Positions 1 through 5,993 of a stretch of 19,593 nt of DNA are shown piece after piece. Position 1 is the stretch's first letter, and every line of letters begins with the position of its first letter. The notes under the pieces were generated by a model that made no database searches, was not told where the DNA came from, and saw nothing but the letters and a program-made list of their open reading frames with translations. The translations under genes were made by a program, and so were the position numbers. The DNA comes from an uncultured Bacilli bacterium (GTDB lineage: Bacteria; Bacillota_I; Bacilli_A; RF39; UBA660). The DNA lies in assembly GCA_947631655.1 (NCBI GenBank), contig CANRME010000012.1:1-19593 (forward strand), read 5' to 3'.

Positions 1-17
1 GGTAGGATTGTGTATAT

Positions 18-1871
18 ATGAAATTATTTGATAAAAAATCTTTAATATTATTAATATCAGTAGTAAGTATTAATTTATTATGTATTATATCTGTTTCTTA
101 TGCTTACTTTACTGCTAATATAATTGGTAATGATAAAGCAGAAGAAATGACAGTAACAGCAGGAACTATGAAAATAACTTATACTGATTCCAATATTGTA
201 ACTTTAAATAATGCCATACCAGGAGATTCATTAACTAAACAATTTAAAGTAGAAAATACTGGTAATTTAGATACTAAATATAATATAAAGATAGATATAG
301 AAAATAATGATTTTGAAGATTATAATGATTTAAAATATACCTTAACTAAAAATGGAGTAGTTGAACCAGAAAAAGTATTACCCTATGAAGATGGATATAT
401 AGTAATAGAAAATGAAATAAAAGAAAAAGGAATAGATAACTATACCTTAACTTTAAATTTTAAAAAAGATGAAAGTAATCAAAATGATAATGCCAATAAA
501 AAAGTAAAATTCAAAATAGAAGTAGATAGTGAAACAGATGTAAAATTATATGAATACCAAGAACCATATAGAGATGAAAGTGGAGCAAACCGACCAAAAC
601 TATATCAAGGGATGATACCAATAACATTTAATGAAGATAATACCATGAAGATAGCAGATATAACAGAAGAATGGTATGATTACAATGACCATAAATGGGG
701 GAATGCAGTATTAATAGATAATACAAATGAAGAAATAAGAAACAAATTTTATAAAGAAGACGGAACATTAAGAATAAATCAAACCATAACTGAAGAAGAT
801 ATCCTTCAAATGTATGTATGGATACCAAGATACAAATATCAACTATTTAATGCAGTAGCTGGTGAAACAACAGAAGAACAAATAATCAACATTGAATTTG
901 AAAAAGGAGTGACGAGTACTGGAAATGTTAGTTGTAAATATATTAATGAAGGAAATGGAACAATAAGAGAAGATTGTGAAAATGCTATAAACGGAAACTG
1001 GTATATGCATCCTGCTTTCACCTTTGGAGAAACAGAACTCCCAGGCATATGGGTAGGTAAATTTAAACCTAATTTTACTACAACAGAAACTACTGAAGAA
1101 ATGATAGTTCTTCCAAACAAATCACCTAATTATTCTCATAGAATGAAATTGTATTTTGATTTTGCCAAAAAAATAGAAACTACGCCCAAATATAATCTAA
1201 ATAAATCAGAAGTTGACATTCATCCATTAAAAAACATAGATTGGGGAAGTGTAGCATATTTAACAAATTCCAAATATGGAAGATATATAAATGCCGAAAC
1301 ATGTGTTGAAGGCGGATGTGAAGTATGGTTTAACAATACAACCAAGGGAATATCTGGATGTTCTGCGAATCCAAGTACCGAAGGCCCAAATAAGTATATT
1401 ACTACAACAGTGGAAACTTGCGAAACAAATAATCAATGGAATAAAAATGGTGTTCACGCTTCAACAACTGATAATATATATGGCATATATGATATGCATG
1501 GAAATGGAGACTGGACTCGGGTAATGGGGATTGCAGTTGATGAATCGGGTAATTTTTTACCAGGTGACTCAGGATTTACTACCCCACCAGATTCTAAGTA
1601 TTATGATATATATAGTTTTAGTGGTAGTTTTCGAGGACATTTAGGCGATGCCACACGAGAGGTATATAATCCAAAAATTGATGAAAATAAAGATTATCTT
1701 TACTGGTATACTAGTACAGGTGGTTTTCCTTGGAGACTAAGCGACCCCTGGATTATACGTGGAGGTGCTAGTTGGTATCCTGATATGAGTGGTATATTTG
1801 CTTTTGGTAGTAATAATGGCCATAATTATAATTCATGGGTTGTCTTAACCGCTCAAGATGGTAATGAATAA
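18..1871 (+). CDS. Secreted surface protein: TasA-like N-terminus plus FGE/C-type-lectin-like C-terminus
   Basis: A 617-aa exported protein. Residues 8-30 form a hydrophobic segment ending in SVSYAYFTA, the pattern of SipW-type signal peptides on TasA/camelysin-like proteins. Residues about 42-175 (AGTMKITYTD, PGDSLTKQF, VENTGNLDTKYNI) look like the beta-rich TasA/CalY domain. From about 265 onward the protein resembles the formylglycine-generating-enzyme/C-type-lectin fold: MYVWIPRYKYQ, GIYDMHGNGDW starting at residue 489, and W578 followed by RGG and an SWVVL tail where relatives usually read SFRxVL. Six cysteines lie between about residues 300 and 475 and could form disulfides, which is uncommon in this kind of genome. 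The likely role is a surface binding or filament protein; catalysis is doubtful because FGE active-site cysteines are not recognisable. A weak Shine-Dalgarno (GGTAGG) starts the window. A terminator follows directly, so this gene ends its own unit. The fold call is moderate and the ligand is unknown. Confidence 0.75.
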   Translation: MKLFDKKSLILLISVVSINLLCIISVSYAYFTANIIGNDKAEEMTVTAGTMKITYTDSNIVTLNNAIPGDSLTKQFKVENTGNLDTKYNIKIDIENNDFEDYNDLKYTLTKNGVVEPEKVLPYEDGYIVIENEIKEKGIDNYTLTLNFKKDESNQNDNANKKVKFKIEVDSETDVKLYEYQEPYRDESGANRPKLYQGMIPITFNEDNTMKIADITEEWYDYNDHKWGNAVLIDNTNEEIRNKFYKEDGTLRINQTITEEDILQMYVWIPRYKYQLFNAVAGETTEEQIINIEFEKGVTSTGNVSCKYINEGNGTIREDCENAINGNWYMHPAFTFGETELPGIWVGKFKPNFTTTETTEEMIVLPNKSPNYSHRMKLYFDFAKKIETTPKYNLNKSEVDIHPLKNIDWGSVAYLTNSKYGRYINAETCVEGGCEVWFNNTTKGISGCSANPSTEGPNKYITTTVETCETNNQWNKNGVHASTTDNIYGIYDMHGNGDWTRVMGIAVDESGNFLPGDSGFTTPPDSKYYDIYSFSGSFRGHLGDATREVYNPKIDENKDYLYWYTSTGGFPWRLSDPWIIRGGASWYPDMSGIFAFGSNNGHNYNSWVVLTAQDGNE

Positions 1872-1873
1872 TT

Positions 1874-1899
1874 AAACAAGTTTAAATACTTGTTTTTTT
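1874..1899 (+). terminator. Intrinsic terminator after the surface protein gene
   Basis: AAACAAGT (1874-1881) pairs perfectly with ACTTGTTT (1888-1895) around a 6-nt loop, followed by a T run to 1899. The stem is AT-rich but fits the other terminators in this window. Its 3' arm overlaps the probable -35 box of the next gene. Confidence 0.7.
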
Positions 1900-1917
1900 A
1901 AGCAATTTAGGTATAAT
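1890..1917 (+). promoter_or_regulatory. Promoter for the ygjP-like operon
   Basis: TTGTTT (1890-1895), a 16-nt spacer and a perfect TATAAT (1912-1917). The expected transcription start near 1924 leaves a leader of only about 10 nt, just enough for the GTGAT Shine-Dalgarno before the ATG at 1934. The -35 box sits inside the preceding terminator stem. Confidence 0.6.
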
Positions 1918-1933
1918 TTAAGTAGTGATAGTT

Positions 1934-2569
1934 ATGAAGATTAAAATAGATGATGAAGAACTAAACATTATTGTCGTAAAGAAAAGGATTAAAAATATTT
2001 ATTTTAGATTTGATGAAAATAATAATTTAGTAGTAAGTGCTCCTTCTAGTGTAAATGATAAATATATAATTGATTTGATTAAAAAAAATTATGATTCCAT
2101 AAAAAGAATGTATAGTAAGGTAAATAAGAGAAAAGAAAATGATTCTAAGTTTAGTTATTTAGGTATTAATTATGTTGTTATATATAATGCAAATGTTAAA
2201 ACTCCTATAATAGAAGGTGAATATATCACTTTTAAAAACGAAAAAGCTAAAGATAAGTTTTTAGATAGTGAATGTAAAAGAGTATTTAGTGAGCGAATTA
2301 ATTATCTAAAACCCTATATTAGTTATGTCCCTGAATTTAAATTAAGAATTAGAAAGATGAAAACCAGATGGGGTGTATGTAATAGAAAAGATAATATTAT
2401 TACTTTAAATAGTGAATTAATAAAAAAAGATGTAAATTTAATAGATTATGTTATAATACATGAAATGTGTCATTTTAAAGAGGGAAATCATAGTAGCAGG
2501 TTTTGGAATGAAGTAAGTAAATATTATCCTAATTATAAATTAGCGAGAAAAAGATTAAGGAGTGAGTAA
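1934..2569 (+). CDS. YgjP-like zinc metallopeptidase (M48/DUF45 family)
   Basis: A 211-aa soluble protein of the YgjP/DUF45 family. H176-E-M-C-H180 is the zinc-binding HExxH motif; it runs into FKEGNHSSRFW, where the conserved NHS-x-x-FW supplies the third ligand (H186). Upstream, MKTRWGVCN matches the family's RWGSC-type motif. There is no signal peptide, so it acts in the cytoplasm; its substrate is unknown across the family. I place the start at ATG 1934, not the in-frame GTG at 1925, because that GTG is part of the GTGAT Shine-Dalgarno and lies at the expected transcription start. It is the first gene of the RNA-modification operon and ends one base before the next gene's ATG, so the two are probably translationally coupled. 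Confidence 0.85.
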   Translation: MKIKIDDEELNIIVVKKRIKNIYFRFDENNNLVVSAPSSVNDKYIIDLIKKNYDSIKRMYSKVNKRKENDSKFSYLGINYVVIYNANVKTPIIEGEYITFKNEKAKDKFLDSECKRVFSERINYLKPYISYVPEFKLRIRKMKTRWGVCNRKDNIITLNSELIKKDVNLIDYVIIHEMCHFKEGNHSSRFWNEVSKYYPNYKLARKRLRSE

Positions 2570-2570
2570 A

Positions 2571-3308
2571 ATGGAAGTTATAACGTCCCCTAGTAATAGT
2601 AAAGTAAAGTATTGGAGTAGTTTATTACAAAAGAAATATCGGGACTCGGAAGGTGTTTATTTAGTAGAGGGAGAACACTTAGTTTTAGAAGCCATAAGAA
2701 AAAATTTAGTAGTCGAAATTATTGCTTGTGAAGACTTTAAAATTAATTATTTGGGCGATATATATTATGTTACTTATGATATTTTAAAAAAGATAAGTAA
2801 AGTAGAAACTCCTCAAAAAGTTATGGCCGTTGTAAGAAAAAAAGAATTTAGTATTATTGGTAATAAAATTCTTTTATTAGATAGAATTCAAGACCCTGGG
2901 AACTTAGGGACAATTATTAGAAGTGCGGTAGCTTTTAATGTTGATACGATAATCCTAAGTGAAGATAGTGTCGATTTATATAATGAAAAAGTTATAAGAA
3001 GTACGGAGGGAATGTTATTTAATCTTAATATTTTAAGAAAAGATTTAAAAACTTTTATTCCAAAATTAAAAGAAGATAATTATAAAATCGTTGGTACCAG
3101 ACTTACTAGCGGTATGAAAGTAAAAGATTATATTTTCCCCAAACGAATTGCTTTAGTTATGGGAAATGAAGGTAATGGCATAAGTAGTGAAGTTTTAAGT
3201 TTATGCGATGATTTTGTCTATATTCCGATGAATGAATCTTGTGAATCTTTAAATGTTGGAGTAGCAGCAAGTATTTTAATGTATGAAATGGGAAGTCAAA
3301 ATGAATGA
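2571..3308 (+). CDS. SpoU/TrmH-family RNA 2'-O-methyltransferase
   Basis: A 245-aa SPOUT methyltransferase predicted to transfer a methyl group from S-adenosylmethionine to a ribose 2'-OH in rRNA or tRNA. Residues 1-100 form an RNA-binding-like N-terminal domain (SNSKVKYWSSL, YLVEGEHLVLEA), as in the RlmB/TrmH group. The three SpoU motifs are present in order: PGNLGTIIRSA near residue 110 (catalytic Arg), MGNEGNGIS near 197, and ESLNVGVAASI near 226, the last two forming the trefoil-knot SAM site. ATG 2571 is chosen because AAGGAG (2557-2562) lies 8 nt upstream; the alternative GTG at 2562 overlaps that Shine-Dalgarno. The gene overlaps rimM by 8 nt. The exact target nucleotide cannot be read from sequence. 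Confidence 0.88.
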   Translation: MEVITSPSNSKVKYWSSLLQKKYRDSEGVYLVEGEHLVLEAIRKNLVVEIIACEDFKINYLGDIYYVTYDILKKISKVETPQKVMAVVRKKEFSIIGNKILLLDRIQDPGNLGTIIRSAVAFNVDTIILSEDSVDLYNEKVIRSTEGMLFNLNILRKDLKTFIPKLKEDNYKIVGTRLTSGMKVKDYIFPKRIALVMGNEGNGISSEVLSLCDDFVYIPMNESCESLNVGVAASILMYEMGSQNE

Positions 3309-3786
3309 ATATATTTTAGTAGGGAAACTTGTAAATACTCATGGGATTAAAGGGGAAGTTAAAATACTATCAGACTTTGAGTATAAAGAACGCATATTTA
3401 AAAAAGATTTTAAATTATATTTAGGTAATAATAAAGAAGAAATGATAATAGAAAGTTATCGGCATCATAAAATATTTGATATGGTAACTTTTAAGGGTAT
3501 TAGTAATATTAATGAAGTATTAAAATATAAGGGTGCGAAAGTTTATGTTAAAAGATGTGATTTAAAATTATTAGATGGTGAATATTTATATAGTGATTTA
3601 GTAGGGAAAAATATTGTAGAAAATAAGATAGTTCTAGGAAAAGTAAGAGAAATAGTGTATAATAATAGTAATATTTTACTGAAATGTGAAGGAAGTAAAG
3701 TATTCTATATTCCTTTAAAGAGTAATTATATTATAAAAATAGATAAGGATATAGAAACGCAAAGGGTGCGTGAGTTAATGTTATGA
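3301..3786 (+). CDS. rimM: Ribosome maturation factor RimM
   Basis: A 161-aa homologue of RimM, which binds ribosomal protein S19 and helps the 30S head mature. The N-terminal barrel opens with YILVGKLVNTHGIKGEVK, the hallmark VGxxxxxHGxxGxxx signature. The C-terminal PRC-barrel includes YLYSDLVGKNIV and a terminal IPLKSNYI...RVREL stretch. Length fits the family (about 165-180 aa, slightly short). The start is the ATG at 3301 with GGAAG upstream; a longer frame from 3283 lies wholly within the preceding gene and adds residues not typical of RimM. Its TGA stop overlaps the ATG of trmD by 4 nt, the classical coupled pair. Confidence 0.93.
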   Translation: MNEYILVGKLVNTHGIKGEVKILSDFEYKERIFKKDFKLYLGNNKEEMIIESYRHHKIFDMVTFKGISNINEVLKYKGAKVYVKRCDLKLLDGEYLYSDLVGKNIVENKIVLGKVREIVYNNSNILLKCEGSKVFYIPLKSNYIIKIDKDIETQRVRELML

Positions 3787-4445
3787 AAATTGATATTTTA
3801 ACACTTTTTCCGGAAATGATAACACCAGTATTAGAAAGTTCAATTATTAAAAGAGCGATTACGAAAGGGTTAGTTAATATTAATGTTATTAATTTTAGAA
3901 AATACTCTAAATTAAATAATAATCAAGTAGATGATACTTCCTTTGGCGGTGGAGCAGGTATGGTTTTAATGTGTGACCCGATATTTTCTTGTATTGATGA
4001 AATTAGAACTCCCGAATCAAAAGTTATCTTAATGACGCCATCTGGTAAAGTTTTTAAAGAGAAAATGGCTTTAGACTTGTCTAAAGAAAAACACCTAATT
4101 ATTATTTGTGGTCATTATGAGGGTGTTGATGAACGGATTTTATCGATTGTGGATTATGAAATAAGTATTGGGGATTATGTTTTAACGGGAGGAGAACTTG
4201 CTTCTTTAGTACTATGTGATAGTATTATTCGTTTAATTCCCGGAGTAATAAGTGAAGAGTCTTTAGATAGTGAGTCATTCAGTGATAACTTATTAGATTA
4301 TCCGGTTTATACTAAACCACAAGTTTATAGAGGGATGGAAGTACCAGAAGTGTTATTATCGGGAGACCATGCCAAAATAGATGAATGGCGTCATGAACAA
4401 AGAATTAAAAAAACCCAAGAGAAGCGACCTGATCTATTAAAGTAG
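3783..4445 (+). CDS. trmD: tRNA (guanine-37-N1)-methyltransferase TrmD
   Basis: A 220-aa SPOUT-class enzyme that makes m1G at position 37 of tRNAs reading CNN codons, using SAM, and so prevents +1 frameshifting. The protein begins MKIDILTLFPEM, the usual TrmD start. It contains DDTSFGGGAGMVLMCDP, GHYEGVDER (residues 110-118), and IGDYVLTGGELA with the SAM-binding knot, followed by the C-terminal YTKPQVYRGMEVPEVLLSGDH block that contacts tRNA. Length is close to the family norm (about 230-245 aa). It sits in the conserved rimM-trmD-rplS order. Confidence 0.96.
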   Translation: MKIDILTLFPEMITPVLESSIIKRAITKGLVNINVINFRKYSKLNNNQVDDTSFGGGAGMVLMCDPIFSCIDEIRTPESKVILMTPSGKVFKEKMALDLSKEKHLIIICGHYEGVDERILSIVDYEISIGDYVLTGGELASLVLCDSIIRLIPGVISEESLDSESFSDNLLDYPVYTKPQVYRGMEVPEVLLSGDHAKIDEWRHEQRIKKTQEKRPDLLK

Positions 4446-4454
4446 GTGAAATAT

Positions 4455-4898
4455 ATGAGTTATGTAATAAAAAAAGATAAGAAAACTAAAGAAATCGTTG
4501 CAATGGAATATGAAATTCATGGTTATAAATTTACTCCTAAAGGAAATAGAAAAGGTTCTTTAGAAGTAAAATCGATTACGATTATAGAACCCAGTATGAT
4601 AGAAAAAGTTTTACTATCTAAGTTTTCGCATCGTTATAAAAAATTAATGAATATGGTTTATCTAGTTTTAAATAGTGACGATGACGATGAAACGAGTGGG
4701 GCTTTAACTATTGTTTTAGATGAAATAGCGAAAATGAAATCTTTATTATTACATAAGTATTACACCTTTTTAAAAAAAGAAAAATTAAAAGAATTATTAA
4801 GTAGATTAGAAATAATTGAAATGGAATTAAAGAAAAAAGAAATGGAAATATATTATAAATCACGACTTATTGATGTAAGTAAGGGACATAGTAGATAA
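4455..4898 (+). CDS. Uncharacterised 147-aa Lys/Glu-rich protein between trmD and rplS
   Basis: I do not recognise this protein. It has no signal peptide or membrane segment. Residues 1-50 look like beta strands (SYVIKKDKKTKEIVAMEYEI, VKSITIIEPSM). The rest is helical and strongly charged, with an acidic SDDDDETSG spot in the middle and a Lys/Glu-rich amphipathic C-terminal half (KKEKLKELLSRLEI, EMELKKKEM) that could form a coiled coil. The start is ATG 4455, preceded by AGGTGA; an in-frame GTG at 4446 is part of that Shine-Dalgarno. It begins just after the trmD stop, so it is cotranscribed with RNA modification and ribosome genes. A role near translation is plausible by context only. Confidence 0.8.
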   Translation: MSYVIKKDKKTKEIVAMEYEIHGYKFTPKGNRKGSLEVKSITIIEPSMIEKVLLSKFSHRYKKLMNMVYLVLNSDDDDETSGALTIVLDEIAKMKSLLLHKYYTFLKKEKLKELLSRLEIIEMELKKKEMEIYYKSRLIDVSKGHSR

Positions 4899-4905
4899 TT
4901 ACTTA

Positions 4906-4934
4906 TTGACTATTCCGAAATATATTGTTATAAT
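4906..4934 (+). promoter_or_regulatory. Strong promoter for rplS
   Basis: TTGACT (4906-4911), an exact 17-nt spacer and TATAAT (4929-4934), with a TG one base before the -10 (extended -10). This is the best-matching promoter in the window and fits a highly expressed ribosomal protein gene. Predicted start is near 4941, giving a leader of about 89 nt. Confidence 0.85.
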
Positions 4935-4942
4935 TTTAATTG

Positions 4943-5000
4943 CTTTGGAATTTATTCTAAAGAAGTTCCGCTGAAAATATAATATTTATGAACTTTAGTG
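4943..5000 (+). promoter_or_regulatory. Structured rplS leader, probable L19 autoregulatory leader
   Basis: The rplS leader folds well. CTTTGGAA (4943-4950) pairs with TTCTAAAG (4955-4962; one G-U pair, 4-nt loop). AAGTTC (4963-4968) pairs with GAACTT (4990-4995), and CGCT just after it can pair with AGTG (4997-5000), so the last two are either alternative or pseudoknotted. A small AT hairpin lies between them. Position, size and the TTCCGCTG...ATGAACTTTAGTG elements agree with what I recall of the L19 leader family in low-GC Gram-positives, where L19 is thought to bind its own mRNA. The family assignment is from memory. Confidence 0.6.
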
Positions 5001-5029
5001 AAAATAATATAGAAAGGAAGTAACTTTAA

Positions 5030-5371
5030 ATGGCAAATTTAATTGATAAGATTAATGCTAAACAAGTAAGAAAAGATATTCCTGAATTTCGTGTTGGAGA
5101 TACTGTAAGAGTAGATGTTTGGGTAATTGAAGGTAAAAAACGTCGTATTCAAGCATTTGAAGGTATCGTAATGAAAAGAAGTGGTGGAAGTGTTTCTGAA
5201 ACATTCACTGTTAGAAAGAAATCTAGTGGTGTTGGTGTAGAAAGAACATTCCCAGTTAACTCACCAACTATTGATAAGATAGTCGTAGTTAAGAAAGGTC
5301 TAGTAAGAAGAGCTAAACTTAACTTCTTAAGAGGACTTAAAAAGGAATACAAAGTTAAAGAAAGAAATTAG
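5030..5371 (+). CDS. rplS: 50S ribosomal protein L19
   Basis: A 113-aa L19, a large-subunit protein at the 30S-50S interface. Recognisable blocks are PEFRVGDTVRVDVWVIEGKKRRIQ, FEGIVMKRSGGSVSETFTVR, GVGVERTFPVNSPTID and RRAKLNFLRGL, covering the whole family length of about 115 aa. The start is fixed by a strong AGAAAGGAAG Shine-Dalgarno (5011-5020). Codons here are less AT-biased than in neighbours, as expected for a highly expressed gene. It has its own promoter and structured leader and ends in a terminator that begins inside its last codons. Confidence 0.97.
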   Translation: MANLIDKINAKQVRKDIPEFRVGDTVRVDVWVIEGKKRRIQAFEGIVMKRSGGSVSETFTVRKKSSGVGVERTFPVNSPTIDKIVVVKKGLVRRAKLNFLRGLKKEYKVKERN

Positions 5372-5390
5372 TTTAAAATTTCTTTTTTTT
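5361..5390 (+). terminator. Intrinsic terminator of rplS
   Basis: AAAGAAATT (5361-5369) pairs with AATTTCTTT (5377-5385) around a 7-nt loop, continuing into a T run to 5390. The 5' arm includes the last codons and first stop-codon base of rplS. Confidence 0.75.
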
Positions 5391-5391
5391 A

Positions 5392-5400
5392 TGTTATGAT
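5392..5400 (+). promoter_or_regulatory. Extended -10 promoter of lepB
   Basis: TGT followed by TATGAT (5395-5400) is an extended -10 element. A poor -35 (TTTAAA, 5372-5377, 17-nt spacer) overlaps the preceding terminator. The predicted start near 5407 leaves a leader of about 9 nt carrying GGTGAT. Confidence 0.5.
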
Positions 5401-5415
5401 TTTAGTGGTGATATA

Positions 5416-5898
5416 ATGAAAAAGTTTATAAAAGAAGCAATTCCTTATGTAGTAGTATTAGTTTTAGTCTTACTTACAAGGGCCTTTATTGTAACGCCCA
5501 TAACCGTATCAGGAGACTCTATGGAACCTACACTTCATGGTAATGAATTAATGATGTTAGTAAAAATTGGGGAAATCAAAAGATATGATATCATCGTTGC
5601 TAATTATAAAGATGAACATTTAATTAAGAGAGTTTATGCATTTCCTGGAGAAACTATTGAATGTATTGACGGAAAAATCTTAGTAAATAATAAAGTAATT
5701 GATGATAAATATGCCAATGGTAAAACTAAAAGTTTTGATAAAATTACCTTAAAAGATGATGAATATTTTGTTTTAGGGGATAACCGAAGCGTAAGTCTTG
5801 ATAGTGCCACGATTGGTCCAATTAAAGAAAAAGACCTTTTAGGTAAAACCAGTTTTGTTTTATATCCTTTTTCGAGATTTGGAAATATTAAAAAATAA
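5416..5898 (+). CDS. lepB: Signal peptidase I
   Basis: A 160-aa type I signal peptidase that removes signal peptides from exported proteins at the outer face of the membrane. An N-terminal membrane helix (about residues 9-27) precedes SGDSMEPTL, whose S35 is the nucleophile, and LIKRVYAFPGE, whose K71 is the general base. The family box GDNRSVSLDSATIG follows. The Lys general base makes this the ordinary prokaryotic (P-type) enzyme, not the ER/SipW type that would be expected to process the TasA-like protein at the window start. The ATG follows GGTGATATA. Signal peptidase next to rplS and rbgA is a common Firmicutes arrangement. Confidence 0.95.
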   Translation: MKKFIKEAIPYVVVLVLVLLTRAFIVTPITVSGDSMEPTLHGNELMMLVKIGEIKRYDIIVANYKDEHLIKRVYAFPGETIECIDGKILVNNKVIDDKYANGKTKSFDKITLKDDEYFVLGDNRSVSLDSATIGPIKEKDLLGKTSFVLYPFSRFGNIKK

Positions 5899-5908
5899 GC
5901 TTTTTTAA
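5888..5908 (+). terminator. Possible weak terminator after lepB
   Basis: TTAAAAAA (5888-5895) pairs with TTTTTTAA (5901-5908) around TAAGC. The stem is entirely A-T and no separate T tract follows, so termination is uncertain. Confidence 0.3.
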
Positions 5909-5931
5909 GGCGTTTTAAATAACGATTTTAG

Positions 5932-5960
5932 TTGCAATTATCATATAATTATGATATAGT
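5932..5960 (+). promoter_or_regulatory. Promoter of the giant protease gene
   Basis: TTGCAA (5932-5937), an exact 17-nt spacer and TATAGT (5955-5960) with TGA before it (extended -10). Predicted start is near 5967 and the leader about 27 nt, ending with a G-rich Shine-Dalgarno (GGGGG, 5982-5986) before the ATG at 5994. Confidence 0.75.
5939..5956 (+). repeat. Inverted repeat inside the protease promoter (candidate operator)
   Basis: TATCATA (5939-5945) and TATGATA (5950-5956) are perfect inverted arms separated by TAAT. The element fills the space between the -35 and -10 boxes and reaches into the -10, where a dimeric repressor would block RNA polymerase. It is AT-only apart from one C and one G, so chance is possible. 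Confidence 0.4.
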
Positions 5961-5993
5961 AATCACTACATAAAAGCAAATGGGGGCTGGGAT

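Noticed and set aside
839..1120. Minus-strand open frame of 93 codons, and others at 628-828, 1260-1457, 5149-5352, 13759-14010 and 15956-16162
   Set aside because: All lie opposite well-supported genes, lack Shine-Dalgarno sequences and show no recognisable protein features.
1291..1524. Plus-strand open frame of 77 codons
   Set aside because: Overlaps the surface protein in another frame; the in-frame protein has recognisable family motifs here.
18..1871. Diversity-generating retroelement target
   Set aside because: The fold fits, but there is no reverse transcriptase or template repeat in the window, so it is only mentioned as something to check.
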